Shown: positions 62,619 to 64,000 of the stretch, piece by piece
Layout: the number at the start of each line of letters is the position of its first letter
How positions within the stretch are numbered: the stretch's first letter is position 1
DNA from: Mucilaginibacter sp. MD40
Lineage (GTDB): Bacteria; Bacteroidota; Bacteroidia; Sphingobacteriales; Sphingobacteriaceae
DNA length: 64,000 nucleotides
Assembly (NCBI RefSeq): GCF_002288635.1
Contig: NZ_NRSW01000001.1
Location: 1,134,071-1,198,070 of the forward strand
Direction of reading: 5' to 3'
Made by a program: the position numbers and the translations under genes
Notes under the pieces: model-generated
The model's database searches: none
Told to the model about the DNA's origin: nothing
What the model saw: only the letters and a program-made list of their open reading frames with translations

Positions 62619-63554
62619 ATGAACAAAAAAGCACTCATCGCCCTCTGCCTCATACTTTCCGCTTTTACCTTAAAGGCACAGCAGATACAGCGCTTTAACC
62701 CCGATACCATTCGTACCATCGTGATCGATTCTGCAGTGAACATTGTTTCACACCGGTTAAACGCGCAGGATTTTATTGACGCTGTTGTACATGATACCAG
62801 CTTTTACAAGGCTTTCCAAAATATGAAGCGGTACGCCTTTACTGCCGAGAACCGCATTTACACCTATGATAAACAGAATAAGGTAAACGGTAAGATCTAC
62901 CGGAAAATAAGGCACGATTTTGTGAACGGCAAGCGCCAAACCACTTACCTTATTAACCAGGATGAGGGAGCCGTTAAAAAGAAGAACGGTAAATATGAGT
63001 TGTATACCGTTGAGATGTTCGATTACATCTTTATGAATGCCTACAACTCTGATTTCAGCAGTGGTTCGCCATCATCCGCCCCGGGCAAGGGGAAAAACGC
63101 TGGTTACAAAGCCAAGTTAAAAGCGTTGGTATTTACACCCGGCAGGCGCATATCTGGCATACCATTTATCAGCAGCAAAACAGAAATTTTTGGACCGGAA
63201 TTGCGACAATACTATAATTACGAATTTGCCCGGGGAACCTATATGGATAGCATCCCGGTTTATCGTTTTAAGGTGATCAAAAAGCCCAGTACGGCCGATG
63301 ATGATACCATGATCAAAGAGATGACGACCATCTTTGATATGAATACTTTCCAGATATTGGGACGGTATATTGACATGAAGTTCAGCAATATGTTTGTGGA
63401 TTTCAATGTGCAAATGGATATTGAGCTAAACCGCTTTGACGGAGAATTACTACCAACAAAAATTACTTATCAAGGTAATTGGGATATTCCTTTCCATAAA
63501 GAGGAACGCGCCAGCTTTTTGATCGTGCAGAAGGATTACAACAAAGCCCCCTAA
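62619..63554 (+). CDS. Exported protein of unknown function
   Basis: 311 residues from the ATG at 62619 (an in-frame ATG at 62607 lies within the repeat). Signal peptide 1-20, ending LKA-QQ. I do not recognise a named domain; the second half is a beta-rich LolA/outer-membrane-like region with repeated tyrosines (for example QYYNYEFARGTYMDSIPVYR). It has no membrane helix beyond the signal and no cysteine. It follows the M20 gene after an 85-base gap. Confidence 0.75.
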   Translation: MNKKALIALCLILSAFTLKAQQIQRFNPDTIRTIVIDSAVNIVSHRLNAQDFIDAVVHDTSFYKAFQNMKRYAFTAENRIYTYDKQNKVNGKIYRKIRHDFVNGKRQTTYLINQDEGAVKKKNGKYELYTVEMFDYIFMNAYNSDFSSGSPSSAPGKGKNAGYKAKLKALVFTPGRRISGIPFISSKTEIFGPELRQYYNYEFARGTYMDSIPVYRFKVIKKPSTADDDTMIKEMTTIFDMNTFQILGRYIDMKFSNMFVDFNVQMDIELNRFDGELLPTKITYQGNWDIPFHKEERASFLIVQKDYNKAP

Positions 63555-63564
63555 AGAAAAACGA

Positions 63565-63644
63565 CGTCATCCTGAACTTGTTTCAGGATCCCACACGCTT
63601 AGACCTACTTGTGGGATGCCGAAATAAATTCGGCATAACGATCA
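63565..63644. repeat. GTCATCCTGAACTTGTTTCA repeat element
   Basis: It contains three nested hairpins: TCCTGAA/TTCAGGA, CCCAC/GTGGG and ATGCCGAA/TTCGGCAT. It is a mobile-looking intergenic unit. Confidence 0.75.
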
Positions 63645-63726
63645 GTTTATCTATCACCCCATTGAAATATTAACGTTCAGAGATACTTCTCGCACCTGGT
63701 AATACTTCTATCCTGAATTAAGTTTC

Positions 63727-63734
63727 TAATTTTG
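63727..63734 (+). promoter_or_regulatory. -7 element of the MFS gene
   Basis: TAATTTTG, exact TAnnTTTG, 25 bases before the ATG. Confidence 0.55.
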
Positions 63735-63759
63735 CGCTCCATCAAAAGGAGCATAGCAA

Positions 63760-64000
63760 ATGAGACGTGTTACAGACGGCAACCGGAATATCAGCGCCAT
63801 ATTGGCGTTCATCCTTATTCCTATATCGGGGTTCGCGATGGACGTTTATGTGCCATCGTTCCCGGCTATGGTGCATGATCTGGGTACATCGGTATCTAAT
63901 GTGCGCCTCACCATGACCATTTTTCTCATTAGCTACGGTGTATCGCAGTTATTCGTGGGCAGTATTATTGACAGCTATGGGCGTTACAAGCTTGGCCTGG
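63760..64000 (+). CDS. Bcr/CflA-type MFS transporter, 5' part
   Basis: The first 80 residues before the window edge. The N-terminus has MDVYVPSFPAM, the D-x-YxPxxP signature of the bicyclomycin/chloramphenicol-type drug efflux MFS, followed by FLISYGVSQLFVGSIID and GRYKLGL, which forms the loop between helices 2 and 3. The cargo is unknown. The gene continues to the right. Confidence 0.88.
   Translation, partial: MRRVTDGNRNISAILAFILIPISGFAMDVYVPSFPAMVHDLGTSVSNVRLTMTIFLISYGVSQLFVGSIIDSYGRYKLGL

Overview
The window is a chromosomal segment of a Bacteroidota bacterium, most likely of the family Sphingobacteriaceae (Mucilaginibacter or Pedobacter type). The evidence is a mid-40s GC genome with almost no Shine-Dalgarno sequences, many copies of the Bacteroidota promoter -7 element TAnnTTTG, a TonB with the N-terminal motif RNKAYGAYELR, a short NuoG, DUF4369/TlpA-like thioredoxins, a GH92 enzyme, and intergenic repeat families of a kind common in this phylum. 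The genus is inference from gene content. Nearly all the DNA is vertically inherited core genome. There is no prophage, transposase, CRISPR array, rRNA or tRNA. The only insertion-like feature is one small gene inside the nuo operon.

Layout. 1-6.6 kb: the end of a prohibitin/SPFH gene, a GH5 glycoside hydrolase, a pentapeptide-repeat protein, a small unknown protein, an EamA transporter, metK with a SAM-II-type riboswitch in its leader, and a divergent lipid kinase-SUI1 pair. 6.8-8.4 kb: pckA. 8.7-14.5 kb: a TonB energy-transduction operon (exbB, exbD, exbD, tonB), followed by a small membrane protein, a PstS-like lipoprotein and a TPR protein. 14.6-28.0 kb: the complete 14-subunit complex I operon nuoA-N, interrupted between nuoF and nuoG by a four-helix-bundle (23S intervening-sequence type) gene framed by AT-rich inverted repeats. 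28-35 kb: DedA, pyrophosphatase, CNNM/CorC-like protein, RsmE, DUF4159 protein and a biotin carrier, then a leftward NUDIX hydrolase and a LemA-TPM-TPM cluster. 35-47.5 kb: GH92, an ECF-like sigma factor, a COG2509 flavoprotein, a helicase-nuclease, an esterase, a SirB1-like protein, a methyltransferase and a GlxA-type regulator. 47.5-51 kb: the leftward operon dnaG-YraN-glutaminyl cyclotransferase. 51-64 kb: an SDR epimerase, a degenerate arginase-family protein, two TlpA-like paralogues, purD, secA, a SPOR protein, an M20 amidohydrolase, an unknown exported protein and the start of a Bcr/CflA-type MFS transporter.

How it works together. The two large blocks are both about membrane energy: complex I builds the proton gradient, and the ExbB/ExbD/TonB block spends it on outer-membrane import, which fits a glycan-degrading life (GH5, GH92, esterase). 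Most other genes are housekeeping.

Most worth checking: the metK riboswitch; a recurrent arrangement in which the -7 element ends only 4-5 nt before the ATG, predicting leaderless mRNAs (nuoA, NUDIX, purD and others); the framed four-helix-bundle gene in nuo; a DnaG that has lost all four zinc ligands; an arginase-fold protein with a damaged metal site; and at least eight distinct intergenic repeat families.
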